A stretch of DNA of 64,000 nt from Variovorax paradoxus (GCF_018614955.1 NZ_JAGGNV010000020.1:1-64000), one strand, 5' to 3'. Numbered from the stretch's first letter, positions 44,918 to 55,928 are shown. The notes: generated from the sequence alone by a model not told the origin. A program made the numbers and translations.

Positions 44918-47243
44918 TCTTGAAACGTGACACCGACTGGCGCAGTTCCTCGGCCATGTGCGAGAGCTCGCGGACCTGCTGTGCGGTGGTGCGCGTGCCT
45001 TCGCCGGTCTGCTCGGTCACGGCGAAAATGTGCTGGATGTTGGCGGCCACGACGTTGGCCGAGTCGGCCTCGCGGGAAGCGGATTGCGAGATCTGCTCGA
45101 TCAGCTCGGCAAGGCGGCGCGACACGCGGTCAATCTCGGACAGCGCGGTACCGGCGTTGTCGGAGAGCTTGGCCCCTTCCACCACCCCCTGCGTGGAGCG
45201 CTCCATGGCGCCGACCGCATCCTGCGTGTCGGTCTGAATCGCCTTCACCAGCGCCGAGATCTGGCGCGTGGCGTCTGCCGAACGTTCGGCCAGTCGCTGC
45301 ACTTCTTCCGCCACCACCGAGAAGCCGCGGCCGGCCTCGCCGGCCGACGCGGCCTGGATGGCGGCGTTGAGCGCCAGCACGTTGGTCTGTTCGGTAATGT
45401 CCGAGATCAGCTCGGTGATTTCGCCGATCTCCTGCGAGGATTCGCCGAGGCGCTTGATGCGCTTGGAGGTTTCCTGGATCTGGTCGCGGATCGAGTTCAT
45501 GCCGCCGATCGCGTTCTGCACGGCCTGCAGGCCGGAGGAAGCGGCTTCCAGCGACTGGCGCGCCACCGTGGCCGATTCTTGCGCCTGCGAGGACACGCCG
45601 TTGATTCGCTCGGCCATCGTGAGCACCGACTGGCCGGTTTCGCGGATCTCGCGCAGCTGCTCGGTCGAGGCGGCCAGCAGTTCGGTCGAGGTGCTTTCCA
45701 CCTGCGAGGTGGTCTGCGCCACGCGCGTGGCCGTGTTCTGCACGTTGCCCACCAGCAGGCGAAGTTCTTCCACCGTGTAGTTCACCGAGTCGGCGATGGC
45801 GCCCGTGATGTCTTCGGTCACCGTCGCTTCCTGCGTCAGATCGCCTTCGGCGACGGTCTGCAGTTCGTTCATCAGCCGCAAGATCGCCGCCTGGTTGGCG
45901 GCATTGACGCGGCCCGCGTCTTCGCTCGCGCGCTCGGCGGCGAGACGCTCGCGTTCGGCGGCCAGCGCGCGTTCGCGGCCTTCGCGCACCTGCACGAAAC
46001 CGATGGCGCCGGCCAGCGCCAGCGCGGCCAGCGACAGCACGAACAGCATCACCACCGTGCCGGCGCCGAGGCCGGTGCGGGCGGAGAGCTTGTCCTGCAA
46101 GTCGCCGAGCGAGGTGCGCAGCGGTTCGCTGTCGGCCAGGATGGCGGCCTGCGCTTCGCGCGCGGCGACCAGGCCCTGGAGATTGCCCAGAATGGCTCCG
46201 GCTTGCGTGCGCGTCTGTTCGTAGGTCTTGAGAATGGCTTCGAGCTGCTGGCGCGTCTGCGGATCGCGCGAGCCGGGCAGGCGCTGCTGGGCATTGCCCT
46301 CGAGCAGGCCGCGCGTGACTTCCTGGAAGGTGTTCAGGTCCTTGCCGAGCAGGAACACCGCGTCGGGGCTCACGCCTTCGACTGTAAGGAATTCGTTGGC
46401 CGACTTGCCGATGCGCTGGGTCAGCATCACCAGCTGGCCGGCGGCCGAGATCTCGGGCAGGGTGGCGTTCTGCTGCATCTTGAGCGAGGCCACGGTCTCT
46501 GTCATTTCGAGCAGATCGGAGGATTGGCGATTGATGTCGCGCAGCGCGGTACCGACCTGCGTCAGGATCTGCTGCTGGGCCAGCACGGCCTTGGCGCTCT
46601 TGTCGGCGCGCTCGACCAGCGGCGTGATCTTGCCGAGTTCGGCGTCGTACTGGCCGCCCACACGCTCCAGCTTGAGCGAATCGTCGCCGTTTGCCAGGCC
46701 CTGCACGCGACGCGTGAGGTCGTCCGAGCTGTCCTTGACTTCCGCGAAAGCGGGAACATTGCCCACCAGCGCCTGCGAGACCGACTTGGCGAGACGCTGC
46801 GACTGCATCAGCGACTGGCCGGTGGCCGCGACCTGTTGCGCCAGCCGTTCGGCGCGCAGGATGGCGGAGCCGGCGACGAGCAGCAGCAACAGCACCACGG
46901 TCGCGAGCACGATCGCGAGCACGCGCTGCTGGCGCGCCGGGTTCGAGCGCAGCGAGCGCACCGCGCCCGCGGGCCCTGGAGGAACCGCGCCCTGGGATTC
47001 GGCCTGCGCCGGTTCATCGAGGCTGCCGGCCGGCGCCTGATCGTTGGCGGCGTCCATGGCGAGAACCGGCTCGGGCGTCGACTCGGGCACCGCGTCGCGC
47101 CGGATGCGCACCGTTTTCTCTTCGGGCGGCTGCACGGTTTCCATGCTGTCGAGCGACAGGGTCGAGCCGCTGTCGACACGCATGTTGACGTTGTCGCCAC
47201 CGGCGGGCAGGAATTTCTTGAACTTGTCGGCGATCGAGCTCAC
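44910..47243 (-). CDS. pilJ: Methyl-accepting chemotaxis protein PilJ
   Basis: A 777-residue transducer. The first membrane helix is at about residues 108-130, followed by a long periplasmic helical domain with a PilJ-type repeat arrangement. The second helix is at about 402-424, then HAMP-like helices and the signalling hairpin with tip [20 protein letters not shown] and [15 protein letters not shown]. It feeds ChpA through PilI. GTG 47243 is supported by AAGGA 7 bases upstream. The N-terminal 100 residues are cytosolic and rich in charged and Pro residues. Confidence 0.95.
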   Translation of the reverse strand: MSSIADKFKKFLPAGGDNVNMRVDSGSTLSLDSMETVQPPEEKTVRIRRDAVPESTPEPVLAMDAANDQAPAGSLDEPAQAESQGAVPPGPAGAVRSLRSNPARQQRVLAIVLATVVLLLLLVAGSAILRAERLAQQVAATGQSLMQSQRLAKSVSQALVGNVPAFAEVKDSSDDLTRRVQGLANGDDSLKLERVGGQYDAELGKITPLVERADKSAKAVLAQQQILTQVGTALRDINRQSSDLLEMTETVASLKMQQNATLPEISAAGQLVMLTQRIGKSANEFLTVEGVSPDAVFLLGKDLNTFQEVTRGLLEGNAQQRLPGSRDPQTRQQLEAILKTYEQTRTQAGAILGNLQGLVAAREAQAAILADSEPLRTSLGDLQDKLSARTGLGAGTVVMLFVLSLAALALAGAIGFVQVREGRERALAAERERLAAERASEDAGRVNAANQAAILRLMNELQTVAEGDLTQEATVTEDITGAIADSVNYTVEELRLLVGNVQNTATRVAQTTSQVESTSTELLAASTEQLREIRETGQSVLTMAERINGVSSQAQESATVARQSLEAASSGLQAVQNAIGGMNSIRDQIQETSKRIKRLGESSQEIGEITELISDITEQTNVLALNAAIQAASAGEAGRGFSVVAEEVQRLAERSADATRQISALVKAIQTDTQDAVGAMERSTQGVVEGAKLSDNAGTALSEIDRVSRRLAELIEQISQSASREADSANVVAANIQHIFAVTEQTGEGTRTTAQQVRELSHMAEELRQSVSRFKIV

Positions 47244-47283
47244 GGTCGGTCCTTCAGGTAGTGGTCGGTGCCAAGCGTTCCGC

Positions 47284-47817
47284 TCAGGCGCCGATGCTCA
47301 AAAATTGGGGTTGCTGGGATAGCGCCTGCAGGTTGATTTCCTGCCAGCGCCCGCCGGCGGCGTCGGTGTACGAATGTCCCAGCCAGGCCGGGGCGTCGCC
47401 ATCCGGGGCCTGCGATTCGGTGAAGGCTTCGACGCCGCGCAGACCGACCAGCCGGTCGATCAGCAAAGCGCAATTGACTTCGAGCATCTCGTTGAGTGCG
47501 ACGAGACGAGATTGGGCGCGCGCCGCTTCGCTCTGCACGGGTGCAGCGGCCGAACCCGAGGCGAAAGTGGAAAGCTGCACGATGCCGTACAGCCCGCCGC
47601 GCAGGTTGGCGACGCCCAGGAACCACGGCTCCGTGTACGGCACGGCCTGCGGGGGCGTCCACGGAAAGATCTCGCCGGCGTGCCCGAGCGGGAACAGGTA
47701 CTTCGACTCGCCCGCTTCCACGGCGAGCCACGAAGCGGAAACGCCCGAGGTGCGCGCCGCCTGCAGGCGGCTGGCAAGCCGGGACTGGAATGCGCGGAGA
47801 GCGTCGCGGTTGGCCAT
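47284..47817 (-). CDS. pilI: CheW-like coupling protein PilI
   Basis: A 177-residue CheW-domain protein ([30 protein letters not shown]) that couples the receptor PilJ to the kinase ChpA at the cell pole. It lies 18 bases downstream of pilH and 40 bases ahead of pilJ. Length and position match PilI of Pseudomonas. Confidence 0.92.
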   Translation of the reverse strand: MANRDALRAFQSRLASRLQAARTSGVSASWLAVEAGESKYLFPLGHAGEIFPWTPPQAVPYTEPWFLGVANLRGGLYGIVQLSTFASGSAAAPVQSEAARAQSRLVALNEMLEVNCALLIDRLVGLRGVEAFTESQAPDGDAPAWLGHSYTDAAGGRWQEINLQALSQQPQFLSIGA

Positions 47818-47835
47818 GTACGAAAATTGTCGGAT

Positions 47836-48201
47836 TCAGGCGAGCGCGCTGATCTTTGCCATCAGCTCGGCTGCATTGACCGGCTTCACGATGTAGTCGC
47901 GGGCACCCTGGCGCATGCCCCACAGGCGATCGGTTTCCTGGTTCTTGCTCGTGCACATGATGATCGGCACCGATTCGTACTTCGGATTGCGGGCGATCGC
48001 GCGCGTGAGCTGGAAGCCGTTCTGGCCCGGCATCACAATGTCCATGAGGATCAGGTCGGGCTGCTCTTCCTCGAGCCGGCGCATCGCGTCCTCGGCATTC
48101 TCGGCGGTTTTCACCGAAAAGCCGTTCTTTTGAAGAAGTTCGGTGAGAAAGATCAATTCCGTCTTGGAATCGTCGACCACGAGTACCTTGCGAATAGCCA
48201 T
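47836..48201 (-). CDS. pilH: Response regulator PilH
   Basis: A 121-residue stand-alone receiver. The acidic pair is in LVVDDSKTE, the phospho-acceptor is D54 (LILMDIVMPG), and the conserved Lys sits in DYIVKPVNAAEL. With PilG it takes phosphate from ChpA to set the pilus retraction and extension machinery. Its start overlaps the pilG stop by one base (TAATG). Confidence 0.92.
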   Translation of the reverse strand: MAIRKVLVVDDSKTELIFLTELLQKNGFSVKTAENAEDAMRRLEEEQPDLILMDIVMPGQNGFQLTRAIARNPKYESVPIIMCTSKNQETDRLWGMRQGARDYIVKPVNAAELMAKISALA

Positions 48202-48599
48202 TACTGCACTTCCTGCGAAACGATGCCGAACTGCTGCACAGCCTGGAGCAGTTGGTCTTTGGTGAAGGGTTTGGTGAGATAGTCCTGCGAGCCGACCATG
48301 CGGCCGCGCGCCTTGTCGAACACGCCGTCCTTGGAGGAGAGCATCACGACCGGGACGTTGGAAAAATGGGCGTTGCGCTTGATGATGGCGCAGGTCTGAT
48401 AACCGTCGAGGCGCGGCATGAGGATGTCGCAGAAGATGAGGTGCGGCTTGTGATCATTGACTTTCGACAATGCGTCGAACCCGTCTTCGGCCAGCAGGAC
48501 CTCGTGGCCCCCCTGCTTGAGGAAGATCTCGGCGCTGCGCCGAATGGTGTTGCTGTCGTCGATGACGAGCACCTTGTAACCCGATCCATTCGCGCTCAT
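48201..48599 (-). CDS. pilG: Response regulator PilG
   Basis: A 132-residue receiver protein with D58 in LIFCDILMPRLDGYQ and the Lys in QDYLTKPFTKDQLL. PilG works in the PilB-dependent extension branch of pilus control. ATG 48599 has GAGGAG 9 bases upstream and is preferred to a GTG two codons earlier. It heads the pilGHIJ-chpA operon, 80 bases after the rubredoxin gene. Confidence 0.92.
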   Translation of the reverse strand: MSANGSGYKVLVIDDSNTIRRSAEIFLKQGGHEVLLAEDGFDALSKVNDHKPHLIFCDILMPRLDGYQTCAIIKRNAHFSNVPVVMLSSKDGVFDKARGRMVGSQDYLTKPFTKDQLLQAVQQFGIVSQEVQ

Positions 48600-48679
48600 T
48601 CGCACGCTCCTCTATTAATACCTCGATGACCGCAACGCCCTCGACGAGGGACGCAAAGAAGCACGCCCTATGCGATGCT

Positions 48680-48850
48680 TCAGATTTCAACCATTTCGAA
48701 GTCTTCCTTGCGCGCCCCGCATTCGGGACAGGTCCAGTTCATCGGAACATCTGCCCATGCCGTGCCGGGCGCAATACCATCTTCTGGCACTCCCACCGCT
48801 TCGTCGTAGATCCACCCGCAAATCAGGCACATCCAGGTTTTCGTATTCAT
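48680..48850 (-). CDS. Rubredoxin
   Basis: A 56-residue iron protein: [20 protein letters not shown] opens it, followed by [18 protein letters not shown] near the end. The two CxxC pairs (C8, C11 and C41, C44) bind a single Fe. Such rubredoxins pass electrons to alkane hydroxylases or oxidase reductases; the real partner is unknown. A rubredoxin at this spot, just ahead of pilG and divergent from thiD-like/hemL, is a conserved betaproteobacterial arrangement. Confidence 0.92.
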   Translation of the reverse strand: MNTKTWMCLICGWIYDEAVGVPEDGIAPGTAWADVPMNWTCPECGARKEDFEMVEI

Positions 48851-48959
48851 CGCAGCTTAAAGTCCCTGTTCATAGAATGCAACGATCGTATCCAAACGTA
48901 TCAACAAAACCCGTGACAAGCGTCTCAGATATGCCACCATCTGGTGAGCCCTGTGGCGT

Positions 48960-49919
48960 ATGACAACTTTCCTACTACCACCAGAGCACGACCGCAAAGT
49001 GAGCGATCTTACCGACCCCCCGAGCGATGAAAACGCCGAAAGCGAGTTGAATCCGCCGTGCGTGCTGGTCTTCAACGCGAGCGATCCGAGCGGAGCCGGA
49101 GGCTTGGGCAGCGACGCCCTGGCCATGGCCTCGGTCGGCGCCCACATGCTGCCGGTCGTGACCGGTGCCTACGCGCGCGATACCGCCGAAATTTTCGATC
49201 ACTTCACCTTTGACGAGGAGGCTGTCGCCGAGCAGGCACGCGCCATTCTCGAAGACGTGGAAGTGCAGCTCATCAAGGTGGGCTTCGTCGGCTCGCCCGA
49301 AAACCTCAGCACCGTGGCCGAGACCGCGACCGATTATCCCGAAGTGCCGGTAGTCGCCTACATGCCCAACCTCTCGTGGTGGGAAGACACGCAGATCGAG
49401 GCCTATCTCGATGCGTTTCGCGAGCTCGTGCTGCCGCAGACCACCGTGCTGGTCGGCAACCACAGCACGCTGTGGCGATGGCTCCTGCCGGACTGGGCCG
49501 GCGAGCGTCCACCCACCGCGCGCGACATCGCCAAGGCGGCCGGCGAGTTCGGCGTGCCCTATACGCTGGTGACCGGGCTGGTGCTGCCCGACCAGTTCAT
49601 CGACAACGTACTGGCGTCGCCGCAGTCGGTGCTCGCGAGCGAGAAGTACGAGCGCCTCGATGCCGTGTTCGCCGGCGCGGGCGACACTCTCTCGGCCGCG
49701 CTGGCCGCGCTGCTCGCCAGCGGCACCGACCTGGTCGCGGCCACCACCGAAGCGCTGAGCTACATGGACCGCTGTCTCGATGCCGGCTTCCGCCCCGGCA
49801 TGGGCCACGTGCTGCCCGATCGCCTGTTCTGGGCCCAGCCCGAGGACGACGAAGACAACGACGACGATCCCGCCTCTCCCACTGACTTTGCCCTGCCACC
49901 TCACGACACGCGCCACTGA
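48960..49919 (+). CDS. ThiD-like hydroxymethylpyrimidine phosphate kinase (divergent)
   Basis: A 319-residue protein with the ribokinase-like fold of ThiD ([20 protein letters not shown]; later [19 protein letters not shown] with the catalytic GAGDT Asp). The N-terminal loop differs from the usual ThiD signature (GSDSGGGAGIQAD) and the acidic tail (EDDEDNDDD) is odd. ThiD phosphorylates HMP-P for thiamine synthesis, but this divergent branch, usually beside hemL, may do something else. Its stop overlaps the hemL start (TGATG). Confidence 0.7.
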   Translation: MTTFLLPPEHDRKVSDLTDPPSDENAESELNPPCVLVFNASDPSGAGGLGSDALAMASVGAHMLPVVTGAYARDTAEIFDHFTFDEEAVAEQARAILEDVEVQLIKVGFVGSPENLSTVAETATDYPEVPVVAYMPNLSWWEDTQIEAYLDAFRELVLPQTTVLVGNHSTLWRWLLPDWAGERPPTARDIAKAAGEFGVPYTLVTGLVLPDQFIDNVLASPQSVLASEKYERLDAVFAGAGDTLSAALAALLASGTDLVAATTEALSYMDRCLDAGFRPGMGHVLPDRLFWAQPEDDEDNDDDPASPTDFALPPHDTRH

Positions 49920-51214
49920 TGCCACACGCCACCGACAAGAACGACATCCTCTTCGAGCGCGCCCGCGCCGTGATTCCCGGCGGGGTCAACTCGCCGGTGC
50001 GCGCCTTCAGGGCCGTCGGCGGCACGCCGCGTTTCGTCAAGCGCGCGCAGGGCGCCTACTTCTGGGATGCAGCGGACCAGCGCTACATCGACTACATCGG
50101 CTCCTGGGGGCCGATGATCCTGGGCCACGGCCATCCCGCGGTGGTCGATGCGGTGCAGCGCGCCGTGACAGAGGGCTTCTCCTTCGGCGCACCGACCGAG
50201 CGCGAGATCGAACTCGCCGAAGCCATCCTGGCACTCGTGCCGTCGATGGAGATGGTGCGCCTCGTGAGCTCCGGCACCGAAGCCGCGATGAGCGCGCTGC
50301 GCCTGGCACGCGGCGCGACCGGGCGCAAGTACATCATCAAGTTCGAAGGCTGCTACCACGGTCACGCCGATGCGTTGCTGGTCAAGGCCGGCTCGGGCCT
50401 CGCGACCTTCGGCCACCCGACCTCGGCCGGCGTGCCGCCCGAGGTGGTGCAGCACACGCTGGTCCTCGAATACAACAACCTCGCGCAGCTCGAGGAAGCC
50501 TTCACGCTGCATGGCCACGAGATCGCCTGCCTGATGATCGAAGCCATCGCCGGCAACATGAACTTCGTGCGCGCGAGCGCCGCCTTTGCGCAGCGCTGCC
50601 GCGAGCTCTGCACCAAGCACGGCGCGCTGCTGGTGTTCGACGAGGTCATGACCGGCTTCCGCGTCGGCCTGCAGGGCGCACAGGGCGTGCTGGGCATCAC
50701 GCCCGATCTCACGGTACTGGGCAAGGTGATCGGCGGCGGCATGCCGCTCGCGGCCTTCGGCGGACCGCGCGCGATCATGGAACAGCTCGCGCCGCTCGGA
50801 CCGGTGTATCAGGCCGGTACGCTCTCGGGCAACCCGGTGGCCACGGCCTGCGGCCTCGCGACATTGAAGGAAGTGGCCAGGCCCGGCTTCTTCGACGCGC
50901 TGTCACACAAGACCCGTACGCTGGTCGACGGGCTGAAGTCGGTCGCCGCGGCGGAAGGCATCGCCTTCAGCGCAGACAGCGAAGGCGGCATGTTCGGCTT
51001 CTTTTTGCTCGATGCGCTGCCGCAGAACTACAGCACGGTCATGACCACCGACAACGCCAAATTCAATGCCCTGTTCCACGGCCTGCTCGAGCGCGGCATC
51101 TACATCGCGCCGGCGCTGTACGAAGCCGGCTTCGTGAGCGCAGCCCACAGCGACGAAGACATTGCCGCGACCATCGAAGCGGCACGCCAGATCTTCAAGA
51201 CGCTGCGCGCATGA
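49919..51214 (+). CDS. hemL: Glutamate-1-semialdehyde 2,1-aminomutase
   Basis: A 431-residue PLP enzyme that turns glutamate-1-semialdehyde into 5-aminolevulinate in heme synthesis. The PLP Lys is in [17 protein letters not shown] and the upstream motifs [18 protein letters not shown] and GCYHGHAD are typical. The start overlaps the ThiD-like stop by one base. The stop overlaps the next gene's ATG by four bases. Confidence 0.95.
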   Translation: MPHATDKNDILFERARAVIPGGVNSPVRAFRAVGGTPRFVKRAQGAYFWDAADQRYIDYIGSWGPMILGHGHPAVVDAVQRAVTEGFSFGAPTEREIELAEAILALVPSMEMVRLVSSGTEAAMSALRLARGATGRKYIIKFEGCYHGHADALLVKAGSGLATFGHPTSAGVPPEVVQHTLVLEYNNLAQLEEAFTLHGHEIACLMIEAIAGNMNFVRASAAFAQRCRELCTKHGALLVFDEVMTGFRVGLQGAQGVLGITPDLTVLGKVIGGGMPLAAFGGPRAIMEQLAPLGPVYQAGTLSGNPVATACGLATLKEVARPGFFDALSHKTRTLVDGLKSVAAAEGIAFSADSEGGMFGFFLLDALPQNYSTVMTTDNAKFNALFHGLLERGIYIAPALYEAGFVSAAHSDEDIAATIEAARQIFKTLRA

Positions 51215-51672
51215 AGCTCCGCAGCTGGTTGGCCTGGCTGGCCTTTGCGCCCGGCCTCGCCTTCGCGCAGGCCGATATCGGCAAGGCCTGGTTCGACGCC
51301 GGCTTCTACTCCTACCACTTCGACCGCGACAAGGGGCTGGCAGACGGCAACCCCGGCCTCGGGATCGAATGGCCGCTCGACGAAACCTACTCGCTCACCG
51401 CCGGCCTGTTCCGCAACAGCGACCGCGAGCGCTCGCACTACGTCGGTCTGTACGTGATGCCCTTCGAATTCCACGGCGTGAAGTTCGGCGCCGTGGTCGG
51501 CGCCTTCGACGGCTATCCGCGGTCCAACAACGGCGGCTGGTTTCCGGCGCTGATCCCGACCGCGGCCATCGAAGGCAAGAACTGGGGGCTCAACATCGCC
51601 ATCGTTCCCACCATCAGGAACCGCCTCTATGGCGCGGTGAGTTTTCAGCTCAAGTACCGCTTCGGCGGCTAG
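51211..51672 (+). CDS. Small secreted beta-barrel-like protein (unknown)
   Basis: A 153-residue exported protein. A signal peptide (cleavage after AFA, about residue 19) is followed by alternating hydrophobic/polar strands such as [24 protein letters not shown] and [11 protein letters not shown], a pattern of small outer-membrane barrels. It recalls PagP-type palmitoyltransferases in strand style, but the key motif cannot be confirmed. It is coupled to hemL (ATGA), and its TAG stop overlaps the purH TAG stop from the opposite strand (CTAG). Confidence 0.75.
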   Translation: MKLRSWLAWLAFAPGLAFAQADIGKAWFDAGFYSYHFDRDKGLADGNPGLGIEWPLDETYSLTAGLFRNSDRERSHYVGLYVMPFEFHGVKFGAVVGAFDGYPRSNNGGWFPALIPTAAIEGKNWGLNIAIVPTIRNRLYGAVSFQLKYRFGG

Positions 51673-53252
51673 TGCCGAAAGTGGCGCACGCCTGAGAGGA
51701 CCATGACCACGCCGCGCTCGTCCGCCGCATCGATCACCTCCTGATCGCGCATCGAACCGCCGGGCTGGATCACACAGCTCGCGCCGGCATCGACCACCAC
51801 GTCGAGCCCGTCGCGGAACGGGAAGAAAGCATCGCTCGCGACCGCCGTGCCTTGCAGCGACAGGCCCGCATGCTGCGCCTTGATGCTCGCGATGCGCGCC
51901 GAATCGAGCCGGCTCATCTGGCCGGCGCCGACACCCATGGTCATGCCGTCGGCGCAGAACACGATCGCGTTGCTCTTGACGAACTTCGCGACCTTCCATG
52001 CGAACAGAAGATCCTGCAATTGCTGCGGCGTGGGCTGTTTCCTGCTCACCACCTTGAGCTCGTCGATTGAGAGCTCGCGGTTGTCGGCGGTCTGCATCAG
52101 AAGGCCCGAACCGATGCGCTTCACGTCCACTGCGTTGCGGCCGTTGTCCCAGTCGCTGGTGCCGCCCGGCGGCAGCGCGATCTCGAGGATGCGCACGTTG
52201 ACCTTGCTCTTGAACACTTCGAGCGCCTCCGGCGCATAGCCCGGCGCCATCAGCACTTCGACGAACTGCTTGCTCACAGCTTCGGCCGCGGCGCGGTCCA
52301 CCGTCCGGTTGAAGGCGATGATGCCGCCGAAGGCCGAGGTCGGATCGGTCTTGAAGGCCTTGGCGTAGGCCTCGTGCGCATCCTTGCCCACCGCGACGCC
52401 GCAGGGGTTGGCATGCTTGACGATCACGCACGCGGGCCCATCTTTCAAAGGATGGAAGCTCTTCACGCACTCCCAGGCCGCATCGGCATCGGCGATGTTG
52501 TTGTAGCTGAGCTCCTTGCCCTGCAGCTGCTTCGCCGTGACCAGGGAACCGGGTGCCGGGTACAGGTCGCGATAGAACGCGGCCTGCTGGTGCGGGTTCT
52601 CGCCGTAGCGCAGGTCCTGCAGCTTGATGAAGCGGCCGTTGCCCTGCGCCGGGAAGAGCGCATGCGTGCCGTCGTCCTGGATGCCCGAGAGGTAGTCGCT
52701 GATCGCGCCGTCGTACTGGCTGATTCGGTTGAAGGCGGCGACGGAGAAGGCGAACTTGGTCTTGTCGCTCAGCTTGCCCTCGGCCCTGAGTTCGGCCAAC
52801 GCCTGCGGGTATTGCGCCGCGTCGGTCAGCACGCCGACGTCCTTCCAGTTCTTGGCCGCGCTGCGCACCATCGCCGGGCCGCCGATGTCGATGTTCTCGA
52901 TCGCGTCTTCCAGCGTGCACCCGGGCTTGGCAACGGTGGCTTCGAAGGGATAGAGGTTGACCACCAGCAGATCGATCGTGTCGATGCCGTGTTCCTTCAA
53001 GGCCGCCATGTGCGCCGGCACATCGCGCCGCGCCAGCAGGCCGCCATGCACCTTGGGATGCAGCGTCTTCACGCGTCCGTCGAGCATCTCGGGAAAGCCG
53101 GTGAGCTCGGCCACTTCGGTCACCGGAAGGCCGGCATCGGCCAGCAGCTTGGCAGTGCCGCCGGTCGAGAACAGGCGAATGTCCAGCGCGTGGAGCGCTT
53201 GCGCGAATTCGAGGATGCCGGTCTTGTCGGAAACGGAAATCAGTGCGTTCAT
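51669..53252 (-). CDS. purH: Bifunctional IMP cyclohydrolase / AICAR transformylase
   Basis: A 527-residue enzyme for the last two steps of IMP synthesis. An N-terminal MGS-like cyclohydrolase domain ([22 protein letters not shown]) and a C-terminal AICAR formyltransferase domain with the conserved KH ([11 protein letters not shown]) are present. Start ATG 53252; an in-frame TTG one codon earlier is unlikely. It follows fis by 6 bases, the last gene of dusB-fis-purH. Confidence 0.95.
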   Translation of the reverse strand: MNALISVSDKTGILEFAQALHALDIRLFSTGGTAKLLADAGLPVTEVAELTGFPEMLDGRVKTLHPKVHGGLLARRDVPAHMAALKEHGIDTIDLLVVNLYPFEATVAKPGCTLEDAIENIDIGGPAMVRSAAKNWKDVGVLTDAAQYPQALAELRAEGKLSDKTKFAFSVAAFNRISQYDGAISDYLSGIQDDGTHALFPAQGNGRFIKLQDLRYGENPHQQAAFYRDLYPAPGSLVTAKQLQGKELSYNNIADADAAWECVKSFHPLKDGPACVIVKHANPCGVAVGKDAHEAYAKAFKTDPTSAFGGIIAFNRTVDRAAAEAVSKQFVEVLMAPGYAPEALEVFKSKVNVRILEIALPPGGTSDWDNGRNAVDVKRIGSGLLMQTADNRELSIDELKVVSRKQPTPQQLQDLLFAWKVAKFVKSNAIVFCADGMTMGVGAGQMSRLDSARIASIKAQHAGLSLQGTAVASDAFFPFRDGLDVVVDAGASCVIQPGGSMRDQEVIDAADERGVVMVLSGVRHFRH

Positions 53253-53258
53253 CAAGGG

Positions 53259-53495
53259 CTACTTCAGGAGTTTGTGTTCGACCAGCTTTTTTCGAAGCGT
53301 GTTGCGGTTCAGCCCCAGCCATTGCGCGGCCTTGGACTGGTTGCCTTCGGCTCGCGTCATCACGACGTCGAGCAAGGGTTTCTCCACCACGCGCACCAGC
53401 ATTTCGTACATGCCGTCGGGTTCGGTGCCGCGCAGGTCACGGAAATAACTGTCCAGACTGTTGCGCACGCAGTCTTCGATATGTTTCTTGCTCAT
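53259..53495 (-). CDS. fis: DNA-binding protein Fis
   Basis: A 78-residue nucleoid-associated protein with the Fis helix-turn-helix at the C-terminus (RAEGNQSKAAQWLGLNRNTL). It bends DNA and tunes rRNA, recombination and growth-phase genes. It is shorter than enterobacterial Fis (98) as usual in betaproteobacteria. The dusB-fis arrangement is conserved across proteobacteria; GAAGAGGG precedes ATG 53495. Confidence 0.95.
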   Translation of the reverse strand: MSKKHIEDCVRNSLDSYFRDLRGTEPDGMYEMLVRVVEKPLLDVVMTRAEGNQSKAAQWLGLNRNTLRKKLVEHKLLK

Positions 53496-53524
53496 GGCCC
53501 TCTTCTCTTCTTCTGTTCTTCAAT

Positions 53525-54580
53525 TCATGCAGACACTTCGGCTGCCTGCTCATCCCTTTGCGCTTGCGCGTCATCAGCGACCGGAATGCGGTCCATCCGT
53601 GCGGCCAGCGTGTCGAAAAAATCGGCCACTGCGGCGAGTTGCGCGTCGCAGTCCTCGATGGTGTTCATTCGGCCTCTGAATTCCTCGCCGCCGGGCAGCG
53701 CGCGGACGTACCAGCCGATGTGTTTGCGCGCGGTGCGGACACCGCTGTAGTCGCCATAGAGCGCGTAGTGCTGCTGCAGATGGTCGAGCATGAGGCGGCG
53801 CACCTCGGCCACGAGCGGCGGCGCGAGCTGCGTGCCGGTCGCCAGGAAATGCGCGATCTCGCGAAAGATCCACGGCCGTCCCTGTGCGGCGCGGCCCACC
53901 ATCACGGCGTCGACGCCAGTGAGCGCGAACACCTCGCGCGCTTTCTCGGGCGAGTCGACATCGCCGTTGGCAACCACCGGCACGCGCACGGCCGCCTTGA
54001 CGGCCGCAATGGTGTCGTACTCGGCCAGGCCCTTGTAACCCTGCTCGCGCGTGCGGCCGTGCACCGTGAGCATCTGCACGCCGGCCGCTTCGAAGCGGCG
54101 CGCCAGCGTCACCGCGTTGCGATGGTCTTCGCTCCAGCCGGTGCGCATCTTGAGCGTGACCGGAACCTTGTGCGGCATCGCAGCACGGACCACCGCCTCG
54201 ACGATCTCGAGCGCCAGAGGCTCGTCGCGCATCAGCGCCGACCCGGCCCACTTGTTGCAGACCTTCTTGGCCGGGCAGCCCATGTTGATGTCGATGATCT
54301 GCGCGCCGCGCTCGATGTTGTATTGCGCCGCCTCGGCCATCATCGCCGCATCGGTGCCGGCGATCTGCACCGCAATGGGGCCCGGTTCGCCATCGTGATT
54401 CGCGCGGCGCGAAGTCTTGAGCGAGCCCCACAGCTCCTTGCGCGATGTGACCATCTCGCTCACCGCGTAGCCCGCACCGAGTTCGCGGCACAGCATGCGG
54501 AAGGGCCGGTCGGTGACGCCCGCCATGGGCGCAACGAACAGCCGGTTTTCCAGCGCGATGTTGCCGATCTGCAAGGTCAT
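53525..54580 (-). CDS. dusB: tRNA-dihydrouridine synthase B
   Basis: A 351-residue FMN enzyme that reduces uridine to dihydrouridine in the D-loop of tRNA. The TIM-barrel begins with LENRLFVAPMAGVTDRPFR; the catalytic Cys is in MGCPAKKVCNKWAG. Further motifs are VTLKMRTGW and HGRTREQGYKG. ATG 54580 matches the family start; upstream in-frame codons lack support. It is followed by fis and purH in the same direction. Confidence 0.95.
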   Translation of the reverse strand: MTLQIGNIALENRLFVAPMAGVTDRPFRMLCRELGAGYAVSEMVTSRKELWGSLKTSRRANHDGEPGPIAVQIAGTDAAMMAEAAQYNIERGAQIIDINMGCPAKKVCNKWAGSALMRDEPLALEIVEAVVRAAMPHKVPVTLKMRTGWSEDHRNAVTLARRFEAAGVQMLTVHGRTREQGYKGLAEYDTIAAVKAAVRVPVVANGDVDSPEKAREVFALTGVDAVMVGRAAQGRPWIFREIAHFLATGTQLAPPLVAEVRRLMLDHLQQHYALYGDYSGVRTARKHIGWYVRALPGGEEFRGRMNTIEDCDAQLAAVADFFDTLAARMDRIPVADDAQAQRDEQAAEVSA

Positions 54581-54747
54581 GGAGGGAAAGGTGGCGCGCG
54601 CCGAGCTGCTGAAAAATGAGGCACGATTGTAGCGGCGCGAAGCGAGAGCGGCTGAAACCATTTGCGATTTTCAGAGTTTCATCGCGCAGGCGGACAGCGT
54701 ATACGCCGACGCTGCATAAGGCCGGGTCTTTCTATACTCCGGCGCAC

Positions 54748-55218
54748 ATGCAAGCCTGGCTCGACTCACTCCTTGCGCTTCTTGCGCTGCCGCAATTCGG
54801 GCTCAGCACCCTCTTCGTTGCCGCCTTCGTGTCGGCGACCTTGCTGCCGGTCGGCTCCGAGCCGGTGCTGTTCGGACTGCTCAAGCTCAATCCCGAAATG
54901 TTCTGGTCCGCGGTCGGCGTCGCGACGCTCGGCAATACCTTGGGCGGCATCGTGGACTGGTGGATCGGCTACGGCGCACACAAGGTGGCCGACAAGTATT
55001 CGCACTCCAAGCACCACCTGCGCGTGCTCGGCTGGCTGGAGCGCCTGGGCCCCAAGGCTTGTCTGCTGGCCTGGCTGCCGATCGTCGGCGATCCGCTTTG
55101 CGCCGTCGCGGGATGGCTGCGGCTCTCGTTCTGGCCTTGCGTGATCTACATGGCGATCGGCAAGTTCGCGCGCTACGTCACGATGACGATCGCGCTTCTC
55201 TATATATGGCCGAACTGA
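54748..55218 (+). CDS. YqaA/DedA-like membrane protein
   Basis: A 156-residue inner-membrane protein of the YqaA/SNARE-associated (DedA-like) family, with helices around residues 18-45, 52-75, 100-118 and 125-150. FVSATLLPVGSEPVLFGLL and WLPIVGDPLCAVAGWLRL are typical. Related proteins help flip undecaprenyl phosphate or other lipids, but the small YqaA branch is uncharacterised. It is divergent from dusB. Confidence 0.85.
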   Translation: MQAWLDSLLALLALPQFGLSTLFVAAFVSATLLPVGSEPVLFGLLKLNPEMFWSAVGVATLGNTLGGIVDWWIGYGAHKVADKYSHSKHHLRVLGWLERLGPKACLLAWLPIVGDPLCAVAGWLRLSFWPCVIYMAIGKFARYVTMTIALLYIWPN

Positions 55219-55231
55219 GCCGGCAGCGCGA

Positions 55232-55906
55232 TCAGGTCAGGAGCCCGTAGGGCCCGCCGCGCTCGAGTGCGCGCATGTACGCCGGCCGCGCGTGGATGCG
55301 CTCCAGATACGCCATGAGCTTGGGCCGCGACGCATCGAGCCCGCCGCGCGCCACCGCGGCCTCCACCGGAAAGCTCATCTGGATGTCGGCGCCCGAAAAC
55401 GCATTGCCGGCAAACCATTTGCTCTTGCCGAGTTCGCCTTCCATGAAGTCCAGATGGCTCTTGATGTTGGGCATGATGAAGGCGGCCTTGGCCTTGCCCG
55501 CGATCGCCTTTGCGATCGGCTTGGCGAAGAAGGGCATCTTCGCTTTCTCGATCTGGTCGAACATCAGCTTGAGCAGCAGAGGCGGCATCGCCGAGCCTTC
55601 GGCGTAGTGCAGCCAATAGCGGTAGCGCAGCGCCTCGGGCGTGCCCGCCGCAGGCGCGAGGCGGCCGTTGCCGTAGCGCTCGATCAGCGTCTCGACGACC
55701 GCACCCGACTCCGCGAGCGTGAGGCCTTCGTCGGTCGTCACCACCGGCGACCTGCCCAGCGGATGCACCGCGCGCAAGGTGGGCGGCGCGAGCATGGTCT
55801 TCGGATCGCGCTGGTAGTGAACGATCTCGTAAGGCAGCTCGAGTTCTTCGAGCAGCCAGAGCACGCGTTGCGAGCGGGAGTTGTTGAGGTGGTGGACGGT
55901 GATCAT
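55232..55906 (-). CDS. Glutathione S-transferase
   Basis: A 224-residue GST. The N-terminal thioredoxin-like domain (MITVHHLNNSRSQRVLWLLE) carries the likely activating Ser, and the C-terminal helical domain follows from about residue 90. It would conjugate or reduce hydrophobic electrophiles with glutathione; the substrate is unknown. ATG 55906 is chosen over ATG 55918 because the fold starts there. It is 22 bases downstream of ychF. Confidence 0.9.
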   Translation of the reverse strand: MITVHHLNNSRSQRVLWLLEELELPYEIVHYQRDPKTMLAPPTLRAVHPLGRSPVVTTDEGLTLAESGAVVETLIERYGNGRLAPAAGTPEALRYRYWLHYAEGSAMPPLLLKLMFDQIEKAKMPFFAKPIAKAIAGKAKAAFIMPNIKSHLDFMEGELGKSKWFAGNAFSGADIQMSFPVEAAVARGGLDASRPKLMAYLERIHARPAYMRALERGGPYGLLT

Positions 55907-55928
55907 GGATGGCTGCAATGCGAAGGGC

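Noticed and set aside
39878-44923. A 1681-residue plus-strand open frame antisense to chpA
   Set aside because: It is a mirror of the GC-rich chpA coding strand: Arg/His/Gly-rich with no domain, while chpA shows complete kinase motifs.
44958-47261. A 767-residue plus-strand open frame antisense to pilJ
   Set aside because: No recognisable domain; the opposite strand is a clear methyl-accepting protein.
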